DNA of 64,000 bases from Psychrobacter immobilis (GCF_904846225.1 NZ_CAJGZJ010000006.1:1-64000); one strand, 5' to 3'; positions 19,940 to 30,279 are shown, counted from the first letter of the stretch. Notes: generated by a model from the letters alone, not told the origin. Numbers and translations are program-made.

Positions 19940-21223
19940 ATTACTGGCCGCTTGGCTTTTTAGCCAATCCATAAACTGCTTACTGTGTTGCTCTCGCTGA
20001 TTGTCCGCAAACTCGTAAAAGCTTGTCTCTATTAAGTTGTCTGGTAAATAACTTTGAGGATAATAGTGATTGGGATAATCGTGCGGATAGTTATAGTCTC
20101 GACCGTAACCTTGATTGCGCATTAGCTTGGTCACGCCATTACGCAAATGTAGCGGAACGGGTGATGCGTCTTTTTCTGCCAATGCCATCGCTGCATTGAT
20201 GGCTTTATAAGTGCTGTTGCTTTTGGCACTGGTCGCTAAGTAGACCACCACTTGTCCTAAAATGATGCGTGCTTCTGGCATACCAATCGATTGCACACTG
20301 CGTAATGCTGCATCAGCAAGGAGTAGCGCATTGGGATTGGCATTGCCGATATCTTCACTGGCCAAAATAACCAAACGCCGCGCGATAAAATCGGCAGGCT
20401 CGCCACCAACCAGCATCCGCGCCATCCAATACAGCGCGGCATCTGGATCTGAGCCACGTACCGACTTTATCATGGCCGAAACGATATCATAATGCTGCTC
20501 GCCATCTTTATCGTAACGCACTAACGCTGTCTGCGCTACTCGAGCCACCAGTTCATCATCAATGATAATCGGTGATTGCTTGGTATCAGCCGTTTGAATG
20601 GCAAGCTCTAATATATTCAGTGCTTTTCTCGCATCGCCATGCGCCAATTGGCTGATGGTATCTTGAGCCTGTAAATCGATGGTCAGTTTTTGCAGCACGC
20701 TATCTTCCAAGATGGCCCGCTGCAATACCGCGCTGATTTGCTCAGGTGTCAAAGGCTCTAAACGATACACTTGGCAACGTGATAACAGCGCATTATTGAC
20801 ACTGAATGAAGGATTCTCCGTGGTAGCACCAATCAAGGTAATATCCCCAGACTCCACAGCGCCCAATAACGCATCCTGCTGGGCTTTATTAAACCGGTGA
20901 ATCTCATCGATGAATACCACAGGCGACTCAAAGCTTAGCGAATCTTTGCTGTCTAATACTTCACGCAATTGTTTAACACCAGTATTGAGAGCCGACAGCG
21001 CATGAAAAGGTCTGCCAACCGCATCGGCCAATAACATCGCAATGGTGGTTTTACCGATACCTGCTTCACCATGCAATATAATTGAGGACAAATGCCCTTG
21101 TTCTACCAACCGTCGTAAGGGCGCGCCAGCTGATAATAAATGCGCTTGACCAATAATAGCATCAAGTGTAGTCGGGCGCATACGCTGAGCAAGTGGGGTG
21201 TCGGCATGAAAATTAGGCGGCAT
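19934..21223 (-). CDS. rarA: Replication-associated recombination protein RarA (MgsA)
   Basis: AAA+ ATPase related to clamp loaders and RuvB, acting at stalled replication forks. The N-terminal RMRPTTLDAIIGQAHLL, Walker A GEAGIGKT (near residue 54), Walker B VVFIDEIHRFNKAQQD and the sensor segments GATTENPSFSVNNALLSRCQVYRL are all present. The C-terminal tetramerisation region includes MIKSVRGSDPDAALYWMARM and the family marker MRNQGYGRDYNYPHD. The length of 429 residues is typical. Transcribed toward ribB but separated by 337 bases. Confidence 0.96.
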   Translation of the reverse strand: MPPNFHADTPLAQRMRPTTLDAIIGQAHLLSAGAPLRRLVEQGHLSSIILHGEAGIGKTTIAMLLADAVGRPFHALSALNTGVKQLREVLDSKDSLSFESPVVFIDEIHRFNKAQQDALLGAVESGDITLIGATTENPSFSVNNALLSRCQVYRLEPLTPEQISAVLQRAILEDSVLQKLTIDLQAQDTISQLAHGDARKALNILELAIQTADTKQSPIIIDDELVARVAQTALVRYDKDGEQHYDIVSAMIKSVRGSDPDAALYWMARMLVGGEPADFIARRLVILASEDIGNANPNALLLADAALRSVQSIGMPEARIILGQVVVYLATSAKSNSTYKAINAAMALAEKDASPVPLHLRNGVTKLMRNQGYGRDYNYPHDYPNHYYPQSYLPDNLIETSFYEFADNQREQHSKQFMDWLKSQAASND

Positions 21224-21400
21224 AAGACTCTCTATTGATAAATTTAAAAGCGATCTGTTGGATACAAATACAGGGATTGAAAGATTTTTATAGCCAATCT
21301 AAATAATGGCACACTACTATACATTTATCATTTTCATTGCCGTTGGGCGCTTTTACTTGTTTGGCATGATTCTCGCAGCAATTTTACAATGACAATGAAT

Positions 21401-21434
21401 ATTAGACATTCATAGTAATTAGACATTCATAGTA
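21401..21434 (+). repeat. 17-bp perfect tandem duplication
   Basis: ATTAGACATTCATAGTA twice, adjacent, in the divergent spacer. Confidence 0.95.
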
Positions 21435-21463
21435 GAAGTAGGCTAATTTATAAGAATGCTGCT

Positions 21464-21520
21464 GGTTAGTTTTCATTAACGTACTAGGCTAACGCAAAAA
21501 CATGTTAATGAAAGCTAACT
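21464..21520 (+). repeat. Inverted repeat (15 of 17 positions pair)
   Basis: GGTTAGTTTTCATTAAC (21464-21480) against GTTAATGAAAGCTAACT (21504-21520), with 23 bases between. No T run follows; could be an operator or transcript hairpin for the downstream gene. Confidence 0.6.
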
Positions 21521-21654
21521 AAGCGTATAGCTTATGTCCTTAAGACTTTAGTTTTCACAATTCATCTATATTAATAGTTTAATCGTATCGACAAGAGCAG
21601 TTGATCAAGCATCACTTCTCAGAAGTAAACGATCAAATATAAGGTATTACATTG

Positions 21655-22164
21655 ATGATGTCTGAGCCAAATTTCAAGCGCTTCTTTAATCGACATGTGC
21701 GTAGCAGCTCAAAGCAGCAGTCGCGTTATCTGACGGCTGGAGAGATAACTCTGGCGCGTTCGGTGTTCGGTGACAGTATCCATCTCGATGAGGTTCGGCT
21801 AAAGACCACTTGGTGGGTACTAAAAAACTATGCGGTCAGCCCCAATGGCAATATTTACTTTCATCCAGCAGATTGGATTGTGGATTTTAGTGCCGCATCC
21901 CTTAGTAAACAAAGCTGGCTAATACATGAGCTAACCCATGTATGGCAGTTACAGCAAGGATTAAACGTTGTACGTGGCGCGGTTATCAATCGACGCTATG
22001 ATTATGTGCTCAAGACAGGCAAATCATTTTTTAAGTACGGTATCGAGCAGCAAGCACGTATGGTACAGGATTATTTTGTGCGTCGTCAGCGTGGACAAGA
22101 CTGCCAAGATTTAGAAACCTGCATTCCATTTCTAAGTCTAAAGTCTGCGGACAAAACGACGTAA
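21655..22164 (+). CDS. Small putative metallopeptidase-like protein with HELTH motif
   Basis: 169-residue soluble protein without signal peptide. The centre has HELTHVWQLQQG, an HExxH zinc-binding motif in a hydrophobic setting, preceded by NGNIYFHPADWIVDFS, as in small Vgr/Rhs-associated and DUF4157-like domains. A second half, LKTGKSFFKYGIEQQARMVQDYF, supplies acidic residues (EQQA) that could be the third ligand. No Vgr, Rhs or other secretion gene is nearby. AAGG at 21641 fits ATG 21655; a TTG three bases upstream is possible. The peptidase activity is inference from the motif. Confidence 0.7.
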   Translation: MMSEPNFKRFFNRHVRSSSKQQSRYLTAGEITLARSVFGDSIHLDEVRLKTTWWVLKNYAVSPNGNIYFHPADWIVDFSAASLSKQSWLIHELTHVWQLQQGLNVVRGAVINRRYDYVLKTGKSFFKYGIEQQARMVQDYFVRRQRGQDCQDLETCIPFLSLKSADKTT

Positions 22165-22234
22165 AAAATTGGCAATGAGCTGCGTCGATCATGTTATTTG
22201 TTAAAATTTTGCCTTAATAAGGATATGTATTCTC

Positions 22235-23266
22235 ATGTTTAAATTTTTGCCAGCGACGTTTGCTATTGACGCAAGCCATCAAGCCAGTACAGAGGTGATT
22301 TCTAAAACGCCTATGAAACAAAAGATTAATCCGCTACATCAATCGTCAACCTTGCTTATAGCAACGCTCACTGGCGTACTATTTTTGACTGGCTGTCAGC
22401 AGCAATCAGAAACACCGCCCGTGACAAAGGATACTCAACCTACCGAAAAGACCAGTGCTGAAGATAGCCAGCCGATGCAGCAAAGTGATTCGGCAGCGGC
22501 ACGTATTGAACAATTTCAGCCTATATATCTCGCGCAAGTACAAGGATTGCAGCGCCGCTTACAAGCAGAGTATGAGTCTTTGCAAGCTGCTGATGCCTCA
22601 GACAGTGAAAATTCACTACTGTCAAATGACACAGTTGACGAGACCAGTGATGCTAGTAGCATAAATACTAGTAATATTGATACTAGTAATACAAATAATA
22701 ATGACGAAATGGCGGGGAGTGATGGCGAGTCCATCACCGCTTCTAATAACATGAATGCCAATCAAGCAGCAGATGTCACTGCTACAGAGGGCGAAACTGA
22801 CCCTGCTATTGAGGGCGACATCAATACCAGTACGGAAGTGGGCGAGCGTGATTTGACCGTGTTAAAGCGCATCAGTCTTGAGCCGCGTAAACCCACCATG
22901 CTGACGGACGATCAAATTATTGACCGCTACCAGCAAGCGATGGATGCGCTGTACCAGCCTGTGACGACACCGCTTGGTACAGAAGACGTTGAGACCTTAA
23001 TTGATGTAGCGACTTTAGTGCCGCAGTTATTTGAACATGCAGAGATCGCTGGGCGAGTGAGTGCCAAGAGTCCTGCGCTGGCACGATTAATTATTCAACA
23101 TCAGGTTTGGGAGCAGATACAAGCTCAGCAAATTATTGATATGCAGCAAATGAAAGTAAACCAGCACGAAGAGTTTGAAACGCTCATGGGTAAATTTAAT
23201 GACACGATTAAAGGGTATGACGAGCAAATCGCCAAGTACGAACAGACATTGAGAACCTTTCAATAG
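22235..23266 (+). CDS. Putative lipoprotein, unknown function
   Basis: 343 residues from ATG 22235 (AAGGAT about 11 bases upstream). The lipoprotein signal (LLIATLTGVLFLTGC, lipobox LTGC) lies far inside this frame, so the biologically relevant start may be Met27 at 22313 (MKQKINPLHQSS), which gives a normal signal peptide but has no clear ribosome site. Residues 60-200 are Ser/Asn/Asp/Thr-rich and low-complexity, with a short duplication encoding NTSNIDTSNT. The C-terminal 120 residues are helical and Gln-rich with coiled-coil character. I do not recognise a family. Confidence 0.75.
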   Translation: MFKFLPATFAIDASHQASTEVISKTPMKQKINPLHQSSTLLIATLTGVLFLTGCQQQSETPPVTKDTQPTEKTSAEDSQPMQQSDSAAARIEQFQPIYLAQVQGLQRRLQAEYESLQAADASDSENSLLSNDTVDETSDASSINTSNIDTSNTNNNDEMAGSDGESITASNNMNANQAADVTATEGETDPAIEGDINTSTEVGERDLTVLKRISLEPRKPTMLTDDQIIDRYQQAMDALYQPVTTPLGTEDVETLIDVATLVPQLFEHAEIAGRVSAKSPALARLIIQHQVWEQIQAQQIIDMQQMKVNQHEEFETLMGKFNDTIKGYDEQIAKYEQTLRTFQ

Positions 23267-23379
23267 TTAGGCAAGATAATATATTGAACAGATTATAACG
23301 ATTTTTTATTATCCGTAAGCGATCAGAGACGTTTAATTCACTGCATTAAAGCAATAATAAAAAGAAAAGTAAGACCATA

Positions 23380-23408
23380 AAAAATCCCGCACGATGGCGG
23401 GGTTTTTT
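23380..23408. terminator. Bidirectional terminator between lipoprotein gene and gltA
   Basis: Stem AAAATCCCGC / GCGGGGTTTT with a 6-base loop, A run before and T run after; both flanking genes converge here. Confidence 0.9.
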
Positions 23409-23431
23409 TATTCAAAAAATATTATTTATGC

Positions 23432-24712
23432 TTATTTGCGATCTTCGGCTTTTACAAACTCGCGACGCGTTTCACCTGTATATAACTGGCGTGGGCGACC
23501 GATTTTGAAAGGTGCGCTATGCATCTCTAACCAATGGCTGATCCAACCAGAAGTACGAGCCAATGAGAAGATAACCGTAAACATTGACGTTGGGATACCG
23601 ATGGCTTTTAGGATGATGCCAGAATAAAAATCAACGTTTGGATATAGGTTACGTTCGATGAAGAACGGATCTTCTAACGCAATCTTTTCTAGTGCCATAG
23701 CAAGCTCAAGCTTAGGATCGTTGATACCAAGTGCCGCTAGTACCTCGTCGCAAGTCTCTTTCATTACTTGTGCACGTGGGTCAAAGTTTTTGTAAACACG
23801 GTGACCAAAGCCCATTAGCTTCACTTCACGGCTTTTCACTTTTTCCATGAATTCAGGCACGTTTTCAACTGAGCCGATTTCATCTAACATCTCAAGAACT
23901 GCTTCGTTAGCACCGCCATGCGATGGGCCCCATAATGCAGCGATACCAGCAGCGATACAAGCGTAAGGATTTGCGCCTGTAGAACCCGCTAGACGTACGG
24001 TAGAGGTTGAAGCGTTCTGCTCATGATCTGCATGCAATGTAAAGATTTTGTCCATTGCGCGAGTAATGACATCGTTGGTTTTATAATCAACATCAGCAGG
24101 CGTTGCAAACATCATATACAAGAAGTTTTCAGCGTAGTTGAAGTCGTTGCGTGGATACATGAACGGTTCGCCCTGTGAGTATTTATAACTCATCGCAGCA
24201 AGCGTTGGCATTTTAGCAATTAGGCGAATAGCAGTGAGTTCACGATCTTCTTCATTGCTCACATCTAAGTGTTCATGATAAAACGCTGATAAAGCACCAA
24301 CGACACCAACCATGATAGCCATTGGATGCGCGTCACGGCGGAAGCCTTCAAAGAACTTACGTAATTGATCATGAACGCCTGAATGTTCGCGAATTTTTTG
24401 GAAGAAATCTGCTTTTTGCTCGCTGTTAGGGAGATCACCATGAATCAGCGCATAAGCCACTTCTAGATATTCTGCATTGTTTGCTAACTGATCGATAGGG
24501 TAGCCACGGTGTAATAGCTCACCTTTACCACCATCGATATAAGTAATCTTTGATTCAACAGGAGCCGTTACCATAAAACCAGGGTCATAAGACCAAAATC
24601 CTGATGCTTGTAGAGCAGCAATATCGATAACTGGGCGTCCTAAAGTACCTTGAATAATAGGCAGTTCGTATTCTTTACCATTGACGGTTAGTTTGGCATG
24701 AGTGTCAGCCAT
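23432..24712 (-). CDS. gltA: Citrate synthase GltA
   Basis: Condenses acetyl-CoA and oxaloacetate, the entry step of the TCA cycle. The hexameric, NADH-sensitive type-II class is suggested by length (426 residues) and Gram-negative context. Catalytic blocks are [21 protein letters not shown], the His in [12 protein letters not shown] and [14 protein letters not shown], and the late [13 protein letters not shown] with the catalytic-type Asp just before it. It diverges from the sdh operon across a 1-kb spacer. Confidence 0.97.
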   Translation of the reverse strand: MADTHAKLTVNGKEYELPIIQGTLGRPVIDIAALQASGFWSYDPGFMVTAPVESKITYIDGGKGELLHRGYPIDQLANNAEYLEVAYALIHGDLPNSEQKADFFQKIREHSGVHDQLRKFFEGFRRDAHPMAIMVGVVGALSAFYHEHLDVSNEEDRELTAIRLIAKMPTLAAMSYKYSQGEPFMYPRNDFNYAENFLYMMFATPADVDYKTNDVITRAMDKIFTLHADHEQNASTSTVRLAGSTGANPYACIAAGIAALWGPSHGGANEAVLEMLDEIGSVENVPEFMEKVKSREVKLMGFGHRVYKNFDPRAQVMKETCDEVLAALGINDPKLELAMALEKIALEDPFFIERNLYPNVDFYSGIILKAIGIPTSMFTVIFSLARTSGWISHWLEMHSAPFKIGRPRQLYTGETRREFVKAEDRK

Positions 24713-25734
24713 AAATTGCTCTCCATTGTTTATAGTTTGCTAGAATAAAATTATTACAGACGCATACCCTCGCGTCATCATTAGTCAAATAGTATATAAC
24801 TCATTTGATACGCAGAGTATATTAGCAGCAATTCCTAATGATTTGAAAAGACTTTTACCAACAGTGGCGCTAATTGGCACGCTCTAGACGTGTTTATTCA
24901 CTGTAATTTTTGTATCAAAATATGTCTGTTTGGTTATTTTGCTTAAAATTATACTTTTTATGACCACAATCAAAGCGACATTATTCATATAGTTTTTAGG
25001 AGATTTTACTAAAACAATGAAGTATGCCTTATAAGTTATCGTGTTAAAAACAGACAGAGTATGAATAATAGACGGATTGAGTTAATTCTAAATCTCGATG
25101 TAATCAGGCGATTTCGAAAAATTAGTATTACTTGTCTCTATTTGTTTGTTCATTCAGTGTTTATCTTTGATTACTTGGGGGATAAATTTGTAATTATCGT
25201 CCAGTCATTTTATAATTAGAGGAATATAACTGACACTAGCTTTGTGCGAATTGATAAGTGGTCATGATATAGTATCGTTTAGAGTCTTCTCTATTGATGC
25301 TGGATGACGATTCGACGATGTTTTGATAGACAAGAACAGCAATCAGTGGCTGGGATATTCTTGTTAACTGTTCTATTTTTAAGCACTTAGCGCAAATTTT
25401 AAGTACTTAGCGCAACGTTTTTATTGATAAAGTTGACAAAGTCACGTTACTTTTATTGATATACCCCATAAAAATAGACTAGTTAATCGATCTTCCTCAT
25501 GTTTATTTTCTTTGCTGTATAATAGATGAATTGTCTTATACGTTTGTCATTTTGATAAGCGATATTAAACAGTGCATCCATAACTTGCATTACGTAATCG
25601 TTTTTTCATATTTAGCACAAACTAAATGAAGTCAGCTAGCTCTTCCTTACTTTATTCGTCTCGTGTGTTGCTCGCTGTTTGACACCATTTACGTCAATCA
25701 TTGATAGCAGATACAGGAGTATAACCGCAAAAGG
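24713..25734. other. Long divergent control region gltA / sdhC
   Basis: 1022 AT-rich bases with no credible ORF, tRNA or known riboswitch. It should hold the gltA promoter (minus) and the sdh promoter (plus). Candidates on the plus strand are a -35-like TTGACA at 25433-25438 and a perfect -10 TATAAT at 25518-25523, though the latter lacks a good -35. A 20-bp tandem duplication lies at 25381-25420. These are weak visual calls. Confidence 0.5.
25381..25420 (+). repeat. 20-bp imperfect tandem duplication upstream of sdhC
   Basis: AAGCACTTAGCGCAAATTTT followed directly by AAGTACTTAGCGCAACGTTT (16 of 20 identical), ahead of the candidate sdh promoter. Confidence 0.85.
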
Positions 25735-26121
25735 ATGCCCGCTGTGAAAAGCAACCGACCTATTGATCTGCCTTTAAGCCAAGTGATTAGCGTTAATCGC
25801 TCACCGATCGCAATCGCCTCTATTTTGCATCGTATCTCTGGCATTATTCTATTTTTATTAATTCCTGTAATGCTGTGGCTACTACAGAACTCACTGGCAT
25901 CGCCTGAGAGTTTTGAGACCGTATTTGACAACGTACTTGTGCGCTTTTTGGCATGGATATTTGTTGCCGCCATCGCATATCATTTTGTGATGGGTATCAA
26001 ACATCTATTTGCTGATATGGGCATGAACGAAGAGCTGAAATCTGGCCGTACTGCCTCTATGGTCAGTTTTGTCATTGCAGCGATTTTAATTGTCGCGTCA
26101 TTTATATGGGTGATGTTCTAA
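25735..26121 (+). CDS. sdhC: Succinate dehydrogenase cytochrome b556 subunit SdhC
   Basis: Membrane anchor that binds heme b and ubiquinone with SdhD. The signature RPIDLPL...SPIAIASILHRISGIILF carries the conserved Ser/Arg near the quinone site. Three transmembrane helices follow, with the heme-ligand-type His in AIAYHFVMGIKHLFAD. ATG 25735 gives 128 residues; GTG 25744 (MKSNRPID) is equally good because AAGGA lies nine bases before it. The stop overlaps the sdhD start. Confidence 0.95.
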   Translation: MPAVKSNRPIDLPLSQVISVNRSPIAIASILHRISGIILFLLIPVMLWLLQNSLASPESFETVFDNVLVRFLAWIFVAAIAYHFVMGIKHLFADMGMNEELKSGRTASMVSFVIAAILIVASFIWVMF

Positions 26122-26528
26122 TGATTAAAAATGATTCAGGAATTAAAAGTGCTACTGGTCTGACAGGTTCAGGCTCACGCGATTGGATTATTCAGCGTAT
26201 TAGTGCTGTTGTTTTAGCCGTTTATAGTGTGGTGTTGCTGGGCTTTTTCTTGACCCACGGCGATGTCACTTATCTTGAGTGGTCATCATTTATGACTAGC
26301 CTACCGATGCGTTTATTCAGCTTAGTGGCAGTACTTGCGCTAGCTGGTCATGCTTGGGTTGGAATGTGGACAGTATTTACTGACTATATTACGACGGGCA
26401 AACTGGGCTCAAGCGCAGCAGGGCTACGTTTGGTGCTACAGTCATTGATGATTATCGCTATTTTAGTATTCCTATTTTGGGGCATCATGATTTTTTGGGG
26501 TAGCGGCTTCGGTGTCGTTGCTGTTTAA
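26121..26528 (+). CDS. sdhD: Succinate dehydrogenase membrane anchor SdhD
   Basis: Second membrane anchor of complex II. 135 residues with a cytoplasmic N-terminus, then RDWIIQRISAVVLAVYSVVLLGFF and two more helices; the heme-side His lies in VAVLALAGHAWVGMWTVFTDYI. The ATG shares its A with the sdhC stop (TAATG), so the two are translationally coupled. An in-frame ATG at 26106 inside sdhC is less likely. A 383-base gap separates it from sdhA. Confidence 0.94.
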   Translation: MIKNDSGIKSATGLTGSGSRDWIIQRISAVVLAVYSVVLLGFFLTHGDVTYLEWSSFMTSLPMRLFSLVAVLALAGHAWVGMWTVFTDYITTGKLGSSAAGLRLVLQSLMIIAILVFLFWGIMIFWGSGFGVVAV

Positions 26529-26911
26529 CCATTGAATAACAAGCTTTAGTATCTATATAAGTATTTACATAAGTACTTATATAAGTATCTATATATAAAA
26601 CGGATGCGCGCAGCTGATATGTCGGCTGTTAGAGTGTTTTAAAAGTGTCCGTTGATAGCCAAAAATAGCCATAGCATTGGACTGACACCGCCCGCTATTT
26701 AGATTGTAGCTGAATGAGCAATAATATTGAGCAGGCTTGGTCCAGTATAACGATAGATATGCAAATTAAAGTGGTCAAAAGTTGTTTTTGTTTTCAGCTT
26801 GAATATTGCAAGTATTGACTAGATAAAGAATATCTAGCCCTGCAATCAGATGATTCATAGAACAGCCTTTTTATCTACTTTTGAGCATTAACAGGCATTA
26901 GGAAAACCGTC
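26529..26911. other. Unusually long spacer sdhD-sdhA
   Basis: 383 bases in the middle of what is normally a tight operon. It has a four-copy 12-bp repeat (26548-26595) and otherwise AT-rich sequence without ORFs or clear terminator. An internal promoter for sdhAB is possible. Confidence 0.55.
26548..26595 (+). repeat. Four 12-bp tandem repeats
   Basis: AGTATCTATATA, AGTATTTACATA, AGTACTTATATA, AGTATCTATATA in direct succession, starting 20 bases after the sdhD stop. Confidence 0.92.
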
Positions 26912-28762
26912 ATGGCAACTAGACAAGACAATACTATTAGTAACATAAAGACCCTAAACTACGATGCAGTTATCGTTGGTGGCGGCGGCTCGGGTATGCG
27001 TGCATCATTGCATTTAGCAGAAGCGGGCATGAAAGTTGCCGTTCTGACCAAAGTATTTCCAACGCGTTCGCACACCGTTGCGGCTCAAGGCGGTATCGGG
27101 GCAAGTTTGGGTAATATGAGTAATGACAACTGGCACTTTCACTTTTATGACACCGTTAAAGGTTCAGATTGGTTAGGTGATCAAGACGCTATCGAATATA
27201 TGTGCCGTGAAGCGCCAAAAGTTGTTTACGAGCTTGAGCACATGGGTATGCCGTTTGACCGTAACGAAGATGGTACGATTTACCAGCGTCCGTTTGGTGG
27301 TCATACGTCGAACTATGGCGAAAAAGCCGTTCAACGTGCTTGCGCTGCTGCTGACCGTACAGGTCACGCGCTGCTACACACGCTATATCAGAAAAACCTA
27401 GAGCAAGGTACTGAGTTCTTTATTGAGTGGATCGCGCTTGATTTGATCAAAGATGACGCTGGCAATATCAACGGTGTTATCGCACTTGAACAAGAAACCG
27501 GTACTGTTGCCGTATTCCAATCACCAATTACTGTCCTAGCGACAGGTGGTGCGGGTCGTATTTTCGCTGCTTCTACCAATGCTTATATCAATACTGGTGA
27601 CGGTATTGGCATGGCGGTTCGTGCTGGTATTCCGTTGCAAGACATGGAATTTTGGCAGTTCCATCCTACAGGCGTTCATGGTGCAGGCGTACTATTGACT
27701 GAAGGGTGCCGCGGTGAAGGTGCGATCTTACGTAATAAAGATGGCGAAGCTTTCATGGAGCGTTATGCGCCAACGGTTAAAGACTTGGCACCACGTGATC
27801 TAGTATCACGTTCTATGGACCAAGAAATCAAAGAAGGCCGTGGTTGTGGTCCTAACGCTGACCATATCGTCATGGATATGACGCATTTAGGTGTTGAAAC
27901 CATCATGAAGCGTTTGCCATCAGTATTTGAGATTGGTAAAAACTTCGCGAACGTTGATATTACTAAAGAGCCTATCCCCGTTATTCCAACCATTCACTAT
28001 ATGATGGGCGGTATTCCGACGACGATTCATGGTCAAGTAATCACACCTGATCTAGAAGCGGGCGCTGATGAAGAAGGTCTATATACCAAGGGTACGGTCG
28101 TCAAAGGTCTTTATGCCATTGGTGAATGTGCTTGCGTCAGTGTTCACGGTGCCAATCGTTTAGGTACCAACTCACTGCTTGATCTATTGGTATTTGGTCG
28201 TGCAGCTGGTAAACACATCGTTGATGAGTTCCATCATGCTGATCACAACTATAAACCACTTGATCCTCGCGTACTTGATTACACCGTTCGCCGCTTAGAC
28301 AAGTTACAACAGTCTACCGAAGGCTACAATGCACAAGACGTGGCGGATGAGATTCGTGCGACTATGCAGAAACATGCCAGCGTATTCCGTACGCAAGCGA
28401 TGATGGATGAAGGTGTTGAAAAGATTTTAGCGATAGGTGATAAGATCGAGAAAATCCACTTGGGCGATAAATCACAAGTATTTAACACAGCGCGTATTGA
28501 AGCTTTTGAAGTGGCTAACTTATATGAAGTGGCAAAAGCGACAATGATATCAGCCGCCATGCGTCACGAAAGCCGCGGCGCACACAGTGTATCTGATTAT
28601 GATCGCCCAGAAGATGATGACTACGCACCAAACGGTCGTAATGATCACGAATGGATGAAGCATACTTTATGGTATTCTGAAGGCAACCGTATCATTTATA
28701 AACCTGTTCGCAAAGTGCCATTAACCGTTGATTATATTGAGCCAAAAGTTCGCGTCTATTAA
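26912..28762 (+). CDS. sdhA: Succinate dehydrogenase flavoprotein subunit SdhA
   Basis: Catalytic subunit of complex II, oxidising succinate to fumarate. FAD-binding GGGGSG at residues 23-28 and covalent flavin site His54 in TRSHTVAAQGG are present. The substrate region has HPTGVHGAGVLLTEGCRGEGA, with the active-site Arg in RDLVSRSMDQEIKEGRG and the His in PTIHYMMGGIPT. The length of 616 is usual. Start ATG 26912 is preceded by TTAGGAAAACC. sdhB follows 194 bases on. Confidence 0.98.
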   Translation: MATRQDNTISNIKTLNYDAVIVGGGGSGMRASLHLAEAGMKVAVLTKVFPTRSHTVAAQGGIGASLGNMSNDNWHFHFYDTVKGSDWLGDQDAIEYMCREAPKVVYELEHMGMPFDRNEDGTIYQRPFGGHTSNYGEKAVQRACAAADRTGHALLHTLYQKNLEQGTEFFIEWIALDLIKDDAGNINGVIALEQETGTVAVFQSPITVLATGGAGRIFAASTNAYINTGDGIGMAVRAGIPLQDMEFWQFHPTGVHGAGVLLTEGCRGEGAILRNKDGEAFMERYAPTVKDLAPRDLVSRSMDQEIKEGRGCGPNADHIVMDMTHLGVETIMKRLPSVFEIGKNFANVDITKEPIPVIPTIHYMMGGIPTTIHGQVITPDLEAGADEEGLYTKGTVVKGLYAIGECACVSVHGANRLGTNSLLDLLVFGRAAGKHIVDEFHHADHNYKPLDPRVLDYTVRRLDKLQQSTEGYNAQDVADEIRATMQKHASVFRTQAMMDEGVEKILAIGDKIEKIHLGDKSQVFNTARIEAFEVANLYEVAKATMISAAMRHESRGAHSVSDYDRPEDDDYAPNGRNDHEWMKHTLWYSEGNRIIYKPVRKVPLTVDYIEPKVRVY

Positions 28763-28956
28763 TACTAGATCGTATAGCTGATATATAAAGACAGTGTTAA
28801 CGTTTTATCCCTTATTAATTTATTAAAAAGGTGACCGCCAGCTACATGCTTATACTAGCGCTACTTATCGATAGCATTTGATGCCAGTCGATAGCTAGCG
28901 CGAATATGTTGCAACCTTTGTATGCCCGCCATCACCTACGTGTGGAGTTTAGCATT

Positions 28957-29667
28957 ATGAGCCGAGGTACTCGCACCATCGAAATCTATCGCTACGATCC
29001 TGATCTGGACGCAGCGCCGCGCATGCAAACCTATACGATTGAGCTACTTGATTCAGATCGTATGTTGCTTGACGTGTTATTACGCCTAAAGAAAGAAGAT
29101 GAAACACTCACCTTCCGTCGCTCTTGCCGTGAAGGCATCTGTGGCTCTGATGGCATGAACATTAATGGTAAAAATGGCCTAGCATGTCTAATTAACATGA
29201 ATACTTTGCCAGAAAAAGTAACCGTTCGTCCGTTACCGGGCTTGCCAGTGGTTCGTGATTTGGTTGTCGATATGAACCAATTCTATGAACAATACGAAAA
29301 AGTACATCCGTACTTAATCAACGACCAGCCAGCGCCACCAACAGAGCGTTTGCAGTCACCTGAGCAACGTGACAAATTAAACGGTCTGTACGAATGCATC
29401 TTATGTGCCTGCTGCTCAACCAGCTGCCCATCATTCTGGTGGAATCCTGATAAGTTCTTAGGCCCATCAGCATTATTGCATGCTTATCGTTTTGTTGCTG
29501 ATAGCCGTGATGGTGATACTCAAGCCCGTTTGGCTCGTTTAGATGATCCGTTTAGTCTATTTCGTTGCCGCGGTATCATGAACTGTGTATCAGTTTGTCC
29601 AAAAGGCTTGAATCCAACCAAAGCGATTGGTCATTTACGTAATATGCTCATTGACCAAGCGGGTTAA
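28957..29667 (+). CDS. sdhB: Succinate dehydrogenase iron-sulfur subunit SdhB
   Basis: Carries electrons from SdhA to ubiquinone through three Fe-S clusters. [2Fe-2S] cysteines lie in SCREGICGSDGMNINGKNGLAC; the [4Fe-4S] and [3Fe-4S] ligands lie in CILCACCSTSCP and CRGIMNCVSVCPKGLNP. ATG 28957 (MSRGTRTIEIYRYD, 236 residues) has a GGAG site 10 bases upstream; the longer frame from 28906 adds an unconserved leader. A strong terminator follows. Confidence 0.97.
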   Translation: MSRGTRTIEIYRYDPDLDAAPRMQTYTIELLDSDRMLLDVLLRLKKEDETLTFRRSCREGICGSDGMNINGKNGLACLINMNTLPEKVTVRPLPGLPVVRDLVVDMNQFYEQYEKVHPYLINDQPAPPTERLQSPEQRDKLNGLYECILCACCSTSCPSFWWNPDKFLGPSALLHAYRFVADSRDGDTQARLARLDDPFSLFRCRGIMNCVSVCPKGLNPTKAIGHLRNMLIDQAG

Positions 29668-29707
29668 TAGTTTATAATTGTATTGTTTTTTTGTAGATAC
29701 AGTACGG

Positions 29708-29741
29708 AAAACACCACCTAATTAATTAGGTGGTGTTTTTT
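29708..29741 (+). terminator. Terminator after sdhB
   Basis: A 32-base perfect palindrome, AAAACACCACCTAATT then its complement, ending in a six-T run; 40 bases after the sdhB stop. Confidence 0.92.
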
Positions 29742-30012
29742 GTTAAATATCATCGTGACTTTTATAAGTAAAGCGATAGTAAAACTGTAGAGGCAATACG
29801 TTGGTCGTATGTAAGAAAACATAGTATATAGATAATCAAGCTATATAATTAGAAGTCGTAATAAGATAAGCAATCGTAATTCGCATAATCTTTTTATAAA
29901 TGGGGTTGAACTAGTATATTAATTGAATAATAGATTCTAAGACTCGTGTGACAAAGGTTTTTATCGCGCATAAATACCTATATCAGATAATAATAAAATC
30001 TTAGAGACTATT

Positions 30013-30046
30013 AATAGTTAAGTACAATCAATAGCTAAGTACAATG
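30013..30046 (+). repeat. 17-bp tandem duplication
   Basis: AATAGTTAAGTACAATC then AATAGCTAAGTACAATG (15 of 17 identical). Confidence 0.85.
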
Positions 30047-30279
30047 AGCAGAGCAGTTTGATGAATCAAGCGTTTGGATAGAGTTAAAATATTATAAGAG
30101 TGGCTTTAATTTATACCACATATTCATTACATAAATACCAAGTATTGAACAAACAAACTATGTGGCAAAAGACAAGCGTGCTACTCTATACAGCAACGTA
30201 TTCGCAGCTAAAATGAAACGATTTTCTTATAAATAAAAAGGATTTTCAGCGAAAATAGCCGATTTATAGGCTGGCTGAA

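Larger units (their letters stand above)
21224..21651. other. Spacer upstream of rarA and the HExTH gene
   Basis: 428-base divergent spacer holding promoters for both flanking genes, a perfect 17-bp tandem duplication and a 17-base inverted repeat (listed separately). No small ORF or RNA gene recognised. Confidence 0.6.

Noticed and set aside
25698..25973. Minus-strand ORF opposite sdhC
   Set aside because: Antisense to a clear SdhC with membrane helices and heme ligand.
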